The notes: generated by a model from the letters alone, not told the origin. A stretch of 64,000 bases of DNA from Sphaerisporangium sp040685555 (GCF_040685555.1 NZ_JBFBIK010000011.1:1-64000); one strand, 5' to 3'. Positions 38,437 through 47,572 are shown, counted from the stretch's first letter. Program-made: numbers and translations.

Positions 38437-41331
38437 TCAGGCGAGGAGGGAGAGGCGGTGGGCCGCGGCGGCGGCCTCGCCGCGCGTGGAGACGCCGAGC
38501 TTGCCCAGGATGTTGGAGACGTGCACGCTCACCGTCTTGGCGGAGATGAAGAGCTCGCCGGCGATGTCCCGGTTCGAGCGCCCCAGCGCCACCAACCGGA
38601 GCACTTCGAGCTCTCGCGGCGTCAGGTCGGGCCCCGAGGCCGCGCCGTTCTGCACGGAGGCCCCGGGGGCGAACAGGGCCCCGACGCGACGCCCCAGCGC
38701 CTCGATCTCCGTGAGGAGCGGGCGCGCGCCGAGCGAGCCCGCGATGGGGTGCGCCGCGCGCAGCCGTACGGACGCGCCGTCGCGGTCGCCGGCCTTCGCC
38801 GCCGCGGCGGCGGCGTGCGTGAGGGACCTGGCCTTGTGGAACGGGCGCCGGAGGTGCTCCCAGGCGGCCGCGGCCGCGTCGAAGTCGCCGCGGCACATGA
38901 GCCCGAAAGCGTCGGCGACGGGGCTGTGCGACGTCATGGTCGGCACCAGCGCCTCTGCCTTGGCCCAGACGGCCTCGGCCGGTTCGGGAGCGGTGACCGC
39001 GGCGGCTTCGCAGGCCAGCCGGATCTGGGCCAGCCCCCGCCATCCGAGCATGGCCTTGCTGGAGTGCGGCGTGCCGGAGATCGTCAAGCTGTTCTTGGAC
39101 GCCCTCAGCGCGTCGAGCGGATTGCCGCGTAGCAGGTGGAAGTCGACGAGGAGCCGGGTGTTGGCCATGGACTCCTGGGCGAACTCGCTGAGCTCGCCGC
39201 CGTGCAGGGCGCCGACCTCGACGAGGACGCGCTCCAGGAGATCGACCTCGCCCCTGCCCGCGGCGACGTCGCCCCGGACGCGCAGCAGGTGCCCGCGGAT
39301 CCTCGGGATGGGGCCGCTGGCGAGGGCCTGGTCGATCGCCTCGACCGCTTCGTCCCAGCGGCCGAGTGCTTCCAGCGCCTCCGCCCGGTTGTTGGCCATG
39401 AACGCTCCGCTGACGCGGTACCGGCCGTACTTACGGGCCTTCGCCTCGCCTTCCAGCGCGAGCTCCACGGCCTGCTCGGAACGGCCGAGGTTGTTGAGGG
39501 CGTCGACGTTGTTCGCCATGGCACGCAGCACGATGCGGCCCGAGGCGACGCTCTTGCCGATCTCCATGGCCCGCTCGTTGGTGAGCAGCGTCGCCTCCAG
39601 GTCGCCCGCCAGGGACTGCCCGAGGGCGAGGTTGGTCAGCAGCTCGGCCTCCTGGCACTGGTCACCGACCTCGCGGGCGATGCGCAGCGCCTCCCGGATG
39701 AGGGTGGTGCCTTCGACCGTCTCGTTGGTGAACATGAGCCACGAGCTGAGTCGTGTGAGCACCTGCACTCGGGCGCTCCCGGGTTCGGGGACCAGCCGCA
39801 GGGCGTAGCGGAGGTCGTCCAGACCGCCCCGCTTGCCCTTGTCGCTCTTGAGCTGGGCCCGGCGGACGAGGAGCTGGGCGACGCGTTCCGGCTGGGCGGT
39901 CTCGTCCAGCTCGGCCAGGGCGCCCTTGACGAACTTCAGGCCACGGTCGGTGTCGCCGCTGATGACGGCGGCCTCCGACGCCAGCTCCAGGACCGTGGTG
40001 TGGTCCACGCCGATCCGTTCCGAGGCGTCCGGCACCCTGTCCCAGAGCGAGAGCACGCGTTCGAGGAGCTGCATCTGCTCGGTGTAGGCGAACGCGTTGG
40101 CGGCCTTGGCCGAGGCCTCCCACGCGGAGATGAGCGCCCAGAGGTGGTCGCGCGCGGAGAACCAGTGGTGGGCGATCTCGATGGCGGCCCGCCCGTGCGG
40201 CACGAGCCTGCGGTCGCGGTCGATCTCCTCGGCGAACCGCGCGTGGATGCGGTTGTGCTCGCCGGGGAGCATCTCCTCGTGCACGGCCTCGCGGATCAGT
40301 GAGTGCCGGAAGACGTACGCCCGCCCGTCGGCCACCTGGATGACGTTGCCGGCGATGGCCGGGCGCAGCGCGTTCTCCAGGTCCACGTCGGACAGGTCGG
40401 TGACCGCGGCGAGGAGCTCGTGACCGACCCGGTTGCCGCCGGCCGCCGCGATGCGGAGCACGCGCTGGGTCTCCTCGGGCAGCCGCTCGACCGACCCGAT
40501 GATCAGGTCCTGGAGGGACTCGGGGACGCTGCAGTCGTCGTCGCGCTCCATGAGCGCCTCGACGAACAGGGGGATGCCCTCGCTTCGCTGGTAGACCTTC
40601 TGCACCAGCGCGAACTCGGGGACGTCACCCCTTATACCGGCGATCTGGGCGGCGACCTCGTTCTCGCTGAGCCGCGGCAGGTCGAGCCGTACCACTCCGT
40701 CGACCCGGCTCAGCTCGGCGAGCACCGGGCGCAGCGGATGCTGGCGGTGCAGCTCGTCCGAGCGGTACGTCATGATCATGAGGACCGGCGCGGTCCTGAG
40801 GTTGCGGCTGAGGAAGGCGATCAGGTCGCGGCTGGAGCGGTCGGCCCAGTGGATGTCCTCGATGACGAGGATCACCGAGCGACGCTCGGCCAGGCGTTCG
40901 AGCAGCGTGAGGAACTGCTCGAAGAGACGGGCCCTGCCCGTCTCGGTCTCCCTGTCGCCGCTCGGCTCGCCGAACTCGGGCAGCAGTCGCGCGAGGTCGC
41001 GGGCGGCGCCGTCGGGGAGCAGCGCGGCGACCTCGGTGGCGCCCATCTCCTTGACGAGCTGGCGGAGGGCGGCGGTGAAGGGGGCGTAGGCGAGGCCTTC
41101 GGTGGAGAGCTCCACGCATCCGCCGACGAGGATGTGCGCCCCCGTACAAGCGGCATCCTCGGCGAACCGGGTGACCAGGCGGGTCTTGCCGCCACCGGCC
41201 TCACCTCCGAGCAGCACGGCGGACGCGGCCTGCTTGCGTGCCTGCTCGAAAGCCTCGGACAGTGTTCCCAGCTCGGCTTCCCGTCCCACGAAAACGGGAC
41301 TCACCATCCGACCGACCATGTCTGCAAGCAT
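38437..41331 (-). CDS. LAL-type LuxR regulator with AAA ATPase domain
   Basis: This 964-residue protein is a large ATP-binding LuxR regulator. The N-terminal NTPase (about 10-300) has VSPVFVGREAELGTLSEAFE, a Walker A LLGGEAGGGKTRLVTRF, and a Walker B VILVIEDIHWADRSSRDLIA. The long middle is helical, TPR-like (about 380-890). The C-terminal GerE helix-turn-helix reads LTPRELEVLRLVALGRSNRD, IAGELFISAKTVSVHVSNIL, GKLGVSTRGEA. Such proteins activate pathways such as sugar use or antibiotic clusters. The ATG at 41331 is my choice; ATGs at 41319 and 41307 are also possible because the conserved part begins at VSPVFVGRE. No obvious target lies beside it. Confidence 0.9.
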   Translation of the reverse strand: MLADMVGRMVSPVFVGREAELGTLSEAFEQARKQAASAVLLGGEAGGGKTRLVTRFAEDAACTGAHILVGGCVELSTEGLAYAPFTAALRQLVKEMGATEVAALLPDGAARDLARLLPEFGEPSGDRETETGRARLFEQFLTLLERLAERRSVILVIEDIHWADRSSRDLIAFLSRNLRTAPVLMIMTYRSDELHRQHPLRPVLAELSRVDGVVRLDLPRLSENEVAAQIAGIRGDVPEFALVQKVYQRSEGIPLFVEALMERDDDCSVPESLQDLIIGSVERLPEETQRVLRIAAAGGNRVGHELLAAVTDLSDVDLENALRPAIAGNVIQVADGRAYVFRHSLIREAVHEEMLPGEHNRIHARFAEEIDRDRRLVPHGRAAIEIAHHWFSARDHLWALISAWEASAKAANAFAYTEQMQLLERVLSLWDRVPDASERIGVDHTTVLELASEAAVISGDTDRGLKFVKGALAELDETAQPERVAQLLVRRAQLKSDKGKRGGLDDLRYALRLVPEPGSARVQVLTRLSSWLMFTNETVEGTTLIREALRIAREVGDQCQEAELLTNLALGQSLAGDLEATLLTNERAMEIGKSVASGRIVLRAMANNVDALNNLGRSEQAVELALEGEAKARKYGRYRVSGAFMANNRAEALEALGRWDEAVEAIDQALASGPIPRIRGHLLRVRGDVAAGRGEVDLLERVLVEVGALHGGELSEFAQESMANTRLLVDFHLLRGNPLDALRASKNSLTISGTPHSSKAMLGWRGLAQIRLACEAAAVTAPEPAEAVWAKAEALVPTMTSHSPVADAFGLMCRGDFDAAAAAWEHLRRPFHKARSLTHAAAAAAKAGDRDGASVRLRAAHPIAGSLGARPLLTEIEALGRRVGALFAPGASVQNGAASGPDLTPRELEVLRLVALGRSNRDIAGELFISAKTVSVHVSNILGKLGVSTRGEAAAAAHRLSLLA

Positions 41332-41696
41332 GTCACGACCTATGGCGACGTTCTCCCTATTTATCCGTGGGCTTAAGGGGGCTGTGAGGCCTGCTCGGCA
41401 GGCAGGACAAGGCGCTGAACAGGGCTTGGTGGTGGTGACCGTTGTGGCGCGGAACCGGGGGTCCACAACTGGCTAGGGGGGCTGAGTCGCCCGGCCGGGA
41501 GGGAGGTTCCGGCCGGGCATCACCACCCTGGGTTTCTCGCGCCCGAGATGGGCGTGACCTGGACTCCCCGGCCTGGCGTGCGAGTGACCGGTGATCGGGG
41601 AACTCGCACGCCAGGACCTGGGTCGTCCGGGGCTCCAGAGGTTCGCGCTTTCCGTCCCTCGGTGGCGGCGGGCGGCGCGAGCCCGGCTGAAGGCGA
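41332..41696. other. Intergenic region upstream of LuxR gene
   Basis: The right half holds the hairpin at 41572-41615. The left 100 bp contain an AT-rich segment (CTCCCTATTTATCC) that may form part of the LuxR promoter on the minus strand. No gene seen. Confidence 0.45.
41572..41615 (-). terminator. Terminator downstream of 54-residue protein gene
   Basis: CCTGGCGTGCGAGT pairs perfectly with ACTCGCACGCCAGG around a 16-nt loop, 82 bp past the stop at 41697. It separates that gene from the LuxR gene. Confidence 0.7.
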
Positions 41697-41864
41697 TCAC
41701 GAGGTGCGGAGCTTGCCGAAGGCCGCACGCAGGCGACGCTGCGGAGCGAGCTCCCGGGCCTTCCTTCCGGCTACGGCCTCGCGGGCCAGGCGGTGGTTGC
41801 TGGCTTCGTCATGCAGTTCGGCCACTCGGTTGGTGATGAGCTGGTAGTGAATCTCGGGTCCCAT
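41697..41864 (-). CDS. Small basic helical protein, unknown
   Basis: This 55-codon frame encodes MGPEIHYQLITNRVAELHDE followed by ASNHRLAREAVAGRKARELA and a basic tail. It is probably a single long helix or helical hairpin, soluble and positively charged. The ATG at 41864 has AAGGAGA at perfect spacing and the coding region ends before a strong hairpin, so I regard it as a real small gene. Similar short proteins with a LITNRxAEL core occur in actinomycetes without a known function. An upstream in-frame ATG at 41930 lacks a ribosome binding site. Confidence 0.7.
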   Translation of the reverse strand: MGPEIHYQLITNRVAELHDEASNHRLAREAVAGRKARELAPQRRLRAAFGKLRTS

Positions 41865-41967
41865 TTGGGTGTCTCCTTGAGGTTGTTTTTTCTGATACCT
41901 CAAGAATCCGGCTAAGGCGCCCACCCCCACATCGGGCGGATGCCCTATCTCCTGGGCACCCTTCGTC

Positions 41968-42612
41968 CTAGGACTGCCTAGGACCCCCGCATTGTGCCCT
42001 AGACGGTGCGGCCCGCCGCCTCAGGCCGGTGTCGGGGGGCAGGGGGTGGGCCGCGGCCGGGCGCAGCGCGTCGAGCAGCAGCGACAGGTAGCGGGGCCAG
42101 CCGACGGCGGGCCGCTCGGCCATCCGCAACGTGCTGACCAGCATGAACACCAGCCGAGGGAGATCGTCACGATGCAGGTCCGCGCGTACGAGCCCGGCGT
42201 CCTGGGCGCGCTCGACCAGGGCGGCGAGGGCGGCGAAGAACCGGGACTCCAGGCCGGAGGTGAGCGCCGCCGGGTCACGGGCGGCCTGCAGGATGCCGAA
42301 CTCCTCGGCGGCGAGCCCTAGGGCGGCTTCCAGCACGGTCACCATGCCGCGCCAGGGGTCCTCGTCGGCGAGGGCCCTGCTGATCGCGGGCTCGACCCGC
42401 TCGGCGTAGCAGGACTCCAGCACGGCCTGGATGAGATCTTCCTTGCTGGAGAAGCGCCGGTAGAGGGTGGCGACGCCCACGCCCGCCTGTCTGGCCACCT
42501 CGTCGAGCGGGACGTCGATGCCCGACTCGGCGAAGGCTGTGCGGGCCGCGCGCACGAGCCGCTCGGCGTTGCGTGCCGCGTCGGCTCGAAGGGGCGGCCT
42601 GCTGGTGCTCAT
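41968..42612 (-). CDS. TetR-family repressor divergent from P450
   Basis: This 214-residue protein has the TetR DNA-binding domain in residues 10-62: RNAERLVRAARTAFAESGID, VPLDEVARQAGVGVATLYRR, FSSKEDLIQAVLESCY. The rest is the helical ligand-binding domain ending in a Pro/Arg-rich tail. It is divergent from the cytochrome P450 gene, and a strong inverted repeat lies 18 bp before its start. It most likely represses itself and the P450, responding to the P450 substrate. Its ATG at 42612 is the only sensible start. Confidence 0.9.
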   Translation of the reverse strand: MSTSRPPLRADAARNAERLVRAARTAFAESGIDVPLDEVARQAGVGVATLYRRFSSKEDLIQAVLESCYAERVEPAISRALADEDPWRGMVTVLEAALGLAAEEFGILQAARDPAALTSGLESRFFAALAALVERAQDAGLVRADLHRDDLPRLVFMLVSTLRMAERPAVGWPRYLSLLLDALRPAAAHPLPPDTGLRRRAAPSRAQCGGPRQS

Positions 42613-42629
42613 CCTGGAAAGCCTAACAG

Positions 42630-42647
42630 GTGATAGTCAACTATCAC
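42630..42647. promoter_or_regulatory. TetR operator between regulator and P450
   Basis: GTGATAGT-CA-ACTATCAC is an inverted repeat with 8-bp arms, located between the divergent TetR and P450 genes. On the minus strand it includes TTGACT as a possible -35 box. Confidence 0.75.
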
Positions 42648-42737
42648 TTATGGTAGAGTCACGCTCACGGTTACCCAGAGTGAAACACGCGTTCAGGCAC
42701 GGCTGCCAGCACCCACTCTCATGGAAGGAACCGGGCG

Positions 42738-43937
42738 ATGACCGAGACTCCGCTCGCGCCGACCCATATCAGGCGAGACCGCTTCGATCCCGTTCCCGAG
42801 CTGGCCCGGCTGCGCGCCGACGAGCCGGTCAGCCGCGTGGAGCTCTTCGGGCGCAGTGCCTGGCTCCTCACCCGGTACGAAGACGTGCGCGAGGTGCTGG
42901 GCGACGCCACGCGGTTCAGCAACAGGATGCGGTCCCCCTTCGGCATCCCCTCGCGGGACGCCGACGGAGACACCGCGGAGACCCCGAGGGTGGTGTCGGG
43001 GGTGCTGATCGGCTACGACCCACCCGACCACACCCGGCTGCGCCGCCTTCTCACGCCCGAGTTCACCATGCGGCGCATGCGCAGGCTGCAGCCGCGCATC
43101 GAGGCCATCGTGGCCGAGCACCTCCAGGCGATGGAGGACGCCGGCTCGCCGGCCGACCTCGTGAAGTCGTTCGCGCTGCCCATCCCCTCGCTGGTCATCT
43201 GCGAGCTGCTCGGCGTGCCGTACGCCGACCGCGAGGGCTTCCAGCGCCGCAGCAACGCCCGGTTGAACGTCTTCCTCGATCTGGAGGCCAGGGCCGCCGC
43301 GCTCAAGGAGTCCCATGCGTACATGGGCGAGCTGGTGACGCGCCAGCGGGCGAACCCGGGCGACGACATGATCGGCATGCTGGTGCGCGAGCACGGCGAC
43401 GCGATCGACGACGCCGAGCTGGTCGGCGTGGCCGACCTGCTGCTGCTGGCCGGGCACGAGACCACCTCCAACATGCTCGGGCTGGGCACCCTGCTGCTGC
43501 TCCAGAACCCCGACCAGCTCGCCGCGATGCGCGACGGCGAAGAGATCGACCAGATGGTCGAGGAGCTGCTGCGCTACCTGTCGATCGTGCACACCGTGGT
43601 CCCGCGCACCGCCAAGGAAGACGTCGTGCTGGCCGGTCGGCCGATCAAGGCGGGGGAGACGCTGATCCTCTCCATCCCCTCGGCCAACCGCGACTCCTCG
43701 CTCGGGGACGATCTCGACCGGTTCGACCCGTCCCGTGACGCGGGCCCCCACCTCGCCTTCGGGCACGGCATCCACCACTGCCTGGGCGCGCCCCTCGCGC
43801 GTATGGAGATGCGCATCGCCTTCCCCGCGCTGCTTCGCCGGTTCCCCGGGCTGCGGCTGGCCGTGCCGATCGAAGAGGTTCCCTTCCGGTCGTTCTCGGT
43901 GGTCCACGGCGTGGAGTCCCTGCCCGTGGCCTGGTGA
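42738..43937 (+). CDS. Cytochrome P450
   Basis: This 399-residue soluble P450 has the I-helix oxygen-activating motif GHETT at 239-243, the K-helix ExxR in VEELLRY and the heme ligand Cys348 in FGHGIHHCLGAPLA. Substrate recognition regions give no clear substrate; the overall pattern fits actinomycete CYP105/107-like monooxygenases. It needs a ferredoxin and reductase, neither of which is adjacent. The ATG at 42738 follows GGAAGGAA. The shared palindrome with the divergent TetR gene indicates inducible expression, perhaps by a xenobiotic or metabolite. Confidence 0.93.
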   Translation: MTETPLAPTHIRRDRFDPVPELARLRADEPVSRVELFGRSAWLLTRYEDVREVLGDATRFSNRMRSPFGIPSRDADGDTAETPRVVSGVLIGYDPPDHTRLRRLLTPEFTMRRMRRLQPRIEAIVAEHLQAMEDAGSPADLVKSFALPIPSLVICELLGVPYADREGFQRRSNARLNVFLDLEARAAALKESHAYMGELVTRQRANPGDDMIGMLVREHGDAIDDAELVGVADLLLLAGHETTSNMLGLGTLLLLQNPDQLAAMRDGEEIDQMVEELLRYLSIVHTVVPRTAKEDVVLAGRPIKAGETLILSIPSANRDSSLGDDLDRFDPSRDAGPHLAFGHGIHHCLGAPLARMEMRIAFPALLRRFPGLRLAVPIEEVPFRSFSVVHGVESLPVAW

Positions 43938-44074
43938 AGCGCGCTCCAGCGGATGAGCCACCTCCCGGCGCCGGACCGGGCTGGTGGCTGTGGGCGACAT
44001 TTGCCGAAATGTCGTAAGCACTCTGTGCGGTGGCCCGGTTTGGAACAATCACGCTGGTCGGCGATGCTGGTTAG

Positions 44075-45049
44075 GTGTCAACACTGACGACTTCGCTCGT
44101 GGAGATCGCGTCATCGAACGCGACCCTGCGGGCATTTCTGCATGGTCTGCCCGGCGTCGATCGGGTGGGCGCTGATCAGCGTGCCGCGATGCTGGCCACC
44201 CGTTCCATCAAGACGACCGCCAAGGCGCAGGCCATTGACCTGGCCATTTCCATGGTCGACCTCACCACTTTGGAAGGGGCGGACACCCCGGGCAAGGTGC
44301 GGGCGATGTGCGCCAAGGCGGTGCGGCCCGATCCTGGTGACCCTTCGGTTCCGAAGGTGGCGGCCGTGTGCGTGTACCCCGACCTGGTCGCCGAGGCCGT
44401 ACGGGCGCTCGGGCGTTCGGGGGTGCGGGTGGCGAGCGTCGCCACCGCCTTTCCCAGCGGCAGATCCTCCCTCGCGGTCAAGGTGGAGGACACCGCGCTC
44501 GCGGTCGAGGCGGGCGCCGACGAGATCGACATGGTGATCGACCGGGGCGCCTTCCTGTCCGGCGACTACCGGAAGATCTTCGAGGAGATCGTCGCGATCA
44601 AGGCGGCCTGCGCCCGTGGCGAGAGCGCGGCGGGCAAGGGCGACGCCCATCTGAAGGTGATCCTGGAGACCGGTGAGCTCGCGACGTATGACAACGTGCG
44701 GCGGGCGTCCTGGCTGGCGATGCTGGCGGGGGCCGACTTCATCAAGACCTCCACTGGCAAGGTGTCCCCGGCGGCGACCTTGCCGGTGACGCTGGTGATG
44801 CTGGAGGCGGTGCGGGACTTCCGCACCCAGACCGGGCGGATGGTGGGTGTCAAGCCCGCTGGTGGCATCCGCACCACCAGGGACGCGATCAAGTATCTGG
44901 TGCTGGTCAACGAGACCGCCGGGCCTGACTGGCTGGATCCTGACTGGTTCCGGCTGGGTGCCTCCAGCGTGCTGAACGATCTGCTGATGCAGCGTCAGAA
45001 GATGGCGACCGGGCGTTATGCCGGTCCTGACTACTTCACCCTTGACTGA
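44075..45049 (+). CDS. deoC: Deoxyribose-phosphate aldolase
   Basis: This 324-residue class I aldolase cleaves 2-deoxyribose-5-phosphate to glyceraldehyde-3-phosphate and acetaldehyde in nucleoside breakdown. The Schiff-base Lys is in GADFIKTSTGKVSPAATLPV, and the proton-relay Lys in MVGVKPAGGIRTTRDA; VASVATAFPSGRSSLAVKVE and ADEIDMVIDRGAFLSGDY are typical core strands. The start is GTG at 44075 with no ribosome binding site, so the transcript may be leaderless. It overlaps the frame of the aldehyde dehydrogenase gene region and is followed after 10 bp by it, consistent with acetaldehyde removal in one operon. Confidence 0.95.
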   Translation: MSTLTTSLVEIASSNATLRAFLHGLPGVDRVGADQRAAMLATRSIKTTAKAQAIDLAISMVDLTTLEGADTPGKVRAMCAKAVRPDPGDPSVPKVAAVCVYPDLVAEAVRALGRSGVRVASVATAFPSGRSSLAVKVEDTALAVEAGADEIDMVIDRGAFLSGDYRKIFEEIVAIKAACARGESAAGKGDAHLKVILETGELATYDNVRRASWLAMLAGADFIKTSTGKVSPAATLPVTLVMLEAVRDFRTQTGRMVGVKPAGGIRTTRDAIKYLVLVNETAGPDWLDPDWFRLGASSVLNDLLMQRQKMATGRYAGPDYFTLD

Positions 45050-45059
45050 GGCGGGCCCC

Positions 45060-46490
45060 ATGTTCGAATACGCACCGGCGCCGGAGTCGCGCGACGTCGT
45101 CGACATCCGGCCCTCTTATGGTCTGTTCGTCAACGGCGAATGGGTCGACTCTTTGGGCGATGAGCGTGACAAGACCATCAACCCGGCCAGCGAAGAAGTG
45201 CTGTCGGAGTTCTCCATCGCGAGCCAGGCCGACGTCGACAGGGCCGTCGCGGCGGCGCGTAAGGCGTATGAGGGGGTGTGGGGGCAGCTCCCCGGCCGTG
45301 AGCGCGCCAAGTACCTGTTCCGCATCGCCCGCATCATCCAGGAGCGGTCACGCGAGCTGGCCGTGCTGGAGTCCCTGGACAACGGCAAGCCGATCCGCGA
45401 GTCCCGCGACGTCGACCTTCCCCTGGTCGCGGCGCATTTCTTCTACTACGCGGGGTGGGCCGACAAGCTCGGTCACGCCGGTCTTGGGGCCGATCCGCGG
45501 CCGCTTGGGGTGGCGGCGCAGGTCATCCCGTGGAACTTCCCGCTTTTGATGCTGGCGTGGAAGATCGCGCCCGCGTTGGCGTGTGGGAACACCGTGGTGC
45601 TCAAGCCGGCCGAGACCACGCCGTTGACGGCGCTGGCGTTCGCGGAGATCTGCCGTCAGGCCGATCTGCCGGCGGGGGTGGTGAACATCGTGACGGGCGC
45701 CGGGGCCACCGGGCAGGCGCTGGTGAACCACCCGGATGTGAACAAGGTGGCCTTCACCGGCTCCACCGAGGTCGGGCGGATGATCGCCCGTTCGGTGGCC
45801 GGGTCGGGCAAGAAGCTGACGCTGGAGCTGGGTGGCAAGGCCGCGAACATCGTGTTCGACGACGCGGCGATCGACCAGGCCGTCGAGGGCATCGTCACCG
45901 GCATCTTCTTCAACCAGGGTCATGTGTGTTGCGCGGGTTCGCGGCTGCTGGTGCAGGAGTCGATCCAGGACGAGTTGCTGGAGGCGCTCAAGCGGCGCCT
46001 GTCCACGTTGCGGCTGGGTGATCCGCTGGACAAGAACACCGATATCGGGGCGATCAACTCGGCCGCGCAGCTCGCGAAGATCATCTCGTTGAGTGAGGCG
46101 GGGGAGCAGGAGGGCGCGCAGCGGTGGTCTGCTTCGTGTGCGATCCCGGACAAGGGGTTCTGGTTCCCGCCGACGTTGTTCACCGGTGTGGCCCAGTCGC
46201 ACCGGATCGCCCGTGAGGAGATCTTCGGCCCGGTGCTGTCGGTGCTGACCTTCCGTACCCCGGACGAGGCCGTGGAGAAGGCCAACAACAGCCCGTATGG
46301 GCTGTCGGCGGGTGTGTGGACCGAGAAGGGGTCCAGGATCTTGTGGATGGCGGACAAGCTCCGCGCGGGCGTGGTCTGGGCCAACACCTTCAACCGCTTC
46401 GACCCCACGTCGCCGTTCGGCGGCTACAAGGAGTCCGGATACGGCCGCGAAGGCGGACGGCATGGACTGGAGGCGTATCTCGATGTCTGA
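45060..46490 (+). CDS. NAD(P)-dependent aldehyde dehydrogenase
   Basis: This 476-residue enzyme is a full-length ALDH. The cofactor site has AAQVIPWNFPLLMLAWKIAP and VAFTGSTEVGRMIARSV. The catalytic Glu is in LTLELGGKAANIVF, the catalytic Cys in FFNQGHVCCAGSRLLV, and EEIFGPVLSVLTF is the late conserved motif. It oxidises an aldehyde to the acid, here probably acetaldehyde or another product of the deoC pathway. The ATG at 45060 follows GAGGCGGG, 10 bp after the deoC stop. The next small frame overlaps its stop. Confidence 0.94.
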   Translation: MFEYAPAPESRDVVDIRPSYGLFVNGEWVDSLGDERDKTINPASEEVLSEFSIASQADVDRAVAAARKAYEGVWGQLPGRERAKYLFRIARIIQERSRELAVLESLDNGKPIRESRDVDLPLVAAHFFYYAGWADKLGHAGLGADPRPLGVAAQVIPWNFPLLMLAWKIAPALACGNTVVLKPAETTPLTALAFAEICRQADLPAGVVNIVTGAGATGQALVNHPDVNKVAFTGSTEVGRMIARSVAGSGKKLTLELGGKAANIVFDDAAIDQAVEGIVTGIFFNQGHVCCAGSRLLVQESIQDELLEALKRRLSTLRLGDPLDKNTDIGAINSAAQLAKIISLSEAGEQEGAQRWSASCAIPDKGFWFPPTLFTGVAQSHRIAREEIFGPVLSVLTFRTPDEAVEKANNSPYGLSAGVWTEKGSRILWMADKLRAGVVWANTFNRFDPTSPFGGYKESGYGREGGRHGLEAYLDV

Positions 46491-46692
46491 ACCCTGTGAG
46501 CACCGCCTGAGGCCCCGCCGGTCCCGGCGCGCGCAGATGACCCGCGGGCACGCCTACGGGCGGGCCGGCCGTACGAACTCGACCGCCCGCCAGGGCTGGT
46601 TCGCCCACCGCTGCGGGGTGAGCCGTTGCCGCCAGGTGTTCGTGCCGGTACGGCTCTCGCCCGAAGAAATGACCTGGAGAGGCGATGACTGA
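46483..46692 (+). CDS. Small Cys-containing protein between two ALDH genes
   Basis: A 69-residue frame opens at ATG 46483 behind GGAGGCG at good spacing, overlapping the end of the upstream ALDH gene. It closes at 46692, overlapping the start of the next ALDH gene by 8 bp. The product is basic and Arg-rich: MSEPCEHRLRPRRSRRAQMT, then GWFAHRCGVSRCRQVFVPVR. The Cys/His set CEH...HRC...RC could bind a metal. Its tight coupling on both sides and fill of an otherwise odd gap suggest a real gene, although the high-GC background makes chance frames likely. Confidence 0.45.
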   Translation: MSEPCEHRLRPRRSRRAQMTRGHAYGRAGRTNSTARQGWFAHRCGVSRCRQVFVPVRLSPEEMTWRGDD

Positions 46693-47554
46693 GCCCAGCA
46701 GGCTCGCCGTACGCAAGACGTACAAGCTGTACATCGGCGGGGCGTTCCCCCGTTCGGAGAGCGGAAGGTCCTACGTCGTGACCTCCTCCAAGGGCGACTT
46801 CCTGGCCAACGCCTCCAAGGCCTCGCGCAAGGACGCCCGTGACGCGGTGTCGGCCGCCCGCAAGGCGTTCCCCGGCTGGTCGGGGGCCACGGCCTACAAC
46901 CGGGGGCAGATCCTCTACCGCGTCGCCGAGATGCTGGAGGGGCGCCGGGCCCAGTTCGTGTCCGAACTGGTCGACGCCGACGGGGTGTCGGCGCGCAAGG
47001 CCGGCGAGCTGGCCGACGCGACCGTCGACCGGCTGGTCTGGTACGCGGGCTGGTCGGACAAGATCGGAGCGGTGCGAGGGGCGGCGAACCCCGTCGCCGG
47101 GCCCTACTTCAACCTGTCGACCTCGGAGCCGACCGGCGTCGTGGCCGTCGTGGCTCCCCAGGAGGCGCCGCTCCTCGGCCTGATCTCGGTGATCGCCCCG
47201 GTGATCGTCACGGGCAACACCTGCGTGGTGGTGGCCTCGGAGCGGGCGCCGCTCCCGTCGATCACCCTGGCCGAGGTGCTCGCCACCTCCGACCTGCCGG
47301 GTGGCGTCGTGAACCTGCTCACGGGCAGGGCCGCCGAGCTCGCGCCGTGGCTGTCGTCCCACATGGACGTCAACGCGGTCGACCTGACGGGCTGCCCCGA
47401 GGAACTGGCCGTGTCCTGCGAGCAGGACGCCGCCGAGAACCTCAAGCGCGTCCTGCGCCCGTCCGGGAAGACCGACTGGCTCGCCGACCCGGGCACCGGG
47501 CGGATGACCGCCTTCCTGGAGACCAAGACCGTCTGGCACCCCATCGGCATCTGA
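46685..47554 (+). CDS. Half-length aldehyde-dehydrogenase-like protein
   Basis: This 289-residue protein covers only the N-terminal part of an ALDH: RKTYKLYIGGAFPRSESGRS, SAARKAFPGWSGATAYNRGQ, VVAVVAPQEAPLLGLISVIA and DLPGGVVNLLTGRAAEL. It lacks the usual FTGS motif, the catalytic Glu and Cys and the whole C-terminal domain; near the end, AVDLTGCPEELAVSCEQDA replaces them. Start: ATG after GGAGAGGCG. Similar short ALDH-like proteins follow a normal ALDH and deoC in other actinomycetes, so it is probably a conserved non-catalytic or regulatory partner rather than a random truncation. Confidence 0.8.
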   Translation: MTEPSRLAVRKTYKLYIGGAFPRSESGRSYVVTSSKGDFLANASKASRKDARDAVSAARKAFPGWSGATAYNRGQILYRVAEMLEGRRAQFVSELVDADGVSARKAGELADATVDRLVWYAGWSDKIGAVRGAANPVAGPYFNLSTSEPTGVVAVVAPQEAPLLGLISVIAPVIVTGNTCVVVASERAPLPSITLAEVLATSDLPGGVVNLLTGRAAELAPWLSSHMDVNAVDLTGCPEELAVSCEQDAAENLKRVLRPSGKTDWLADPGTGRMTAFLETKTVWHPIGI

Positions 47555-47572
47555 CCCCACCGGCTCGCGGGA

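Noticed and set aside
37574..39808. 744-codon open frame on the plus strand
   Set aside because: It runs antisense through the GDT1, riboswitch and LuxR regions and its translation is low complexity; the minus-strand genes have clear domains.
42467..43738. 423-codon plus-strand frame across the TetR/P450 region
   Set aside because: It is out of frame with the P450 and Arg-rich; the P450 frame has all expected motifs.
42693..44048. 451-codon minus-strand frame
   Set aside because: Antisense to a P450 with intact GHETT and heme motifs.
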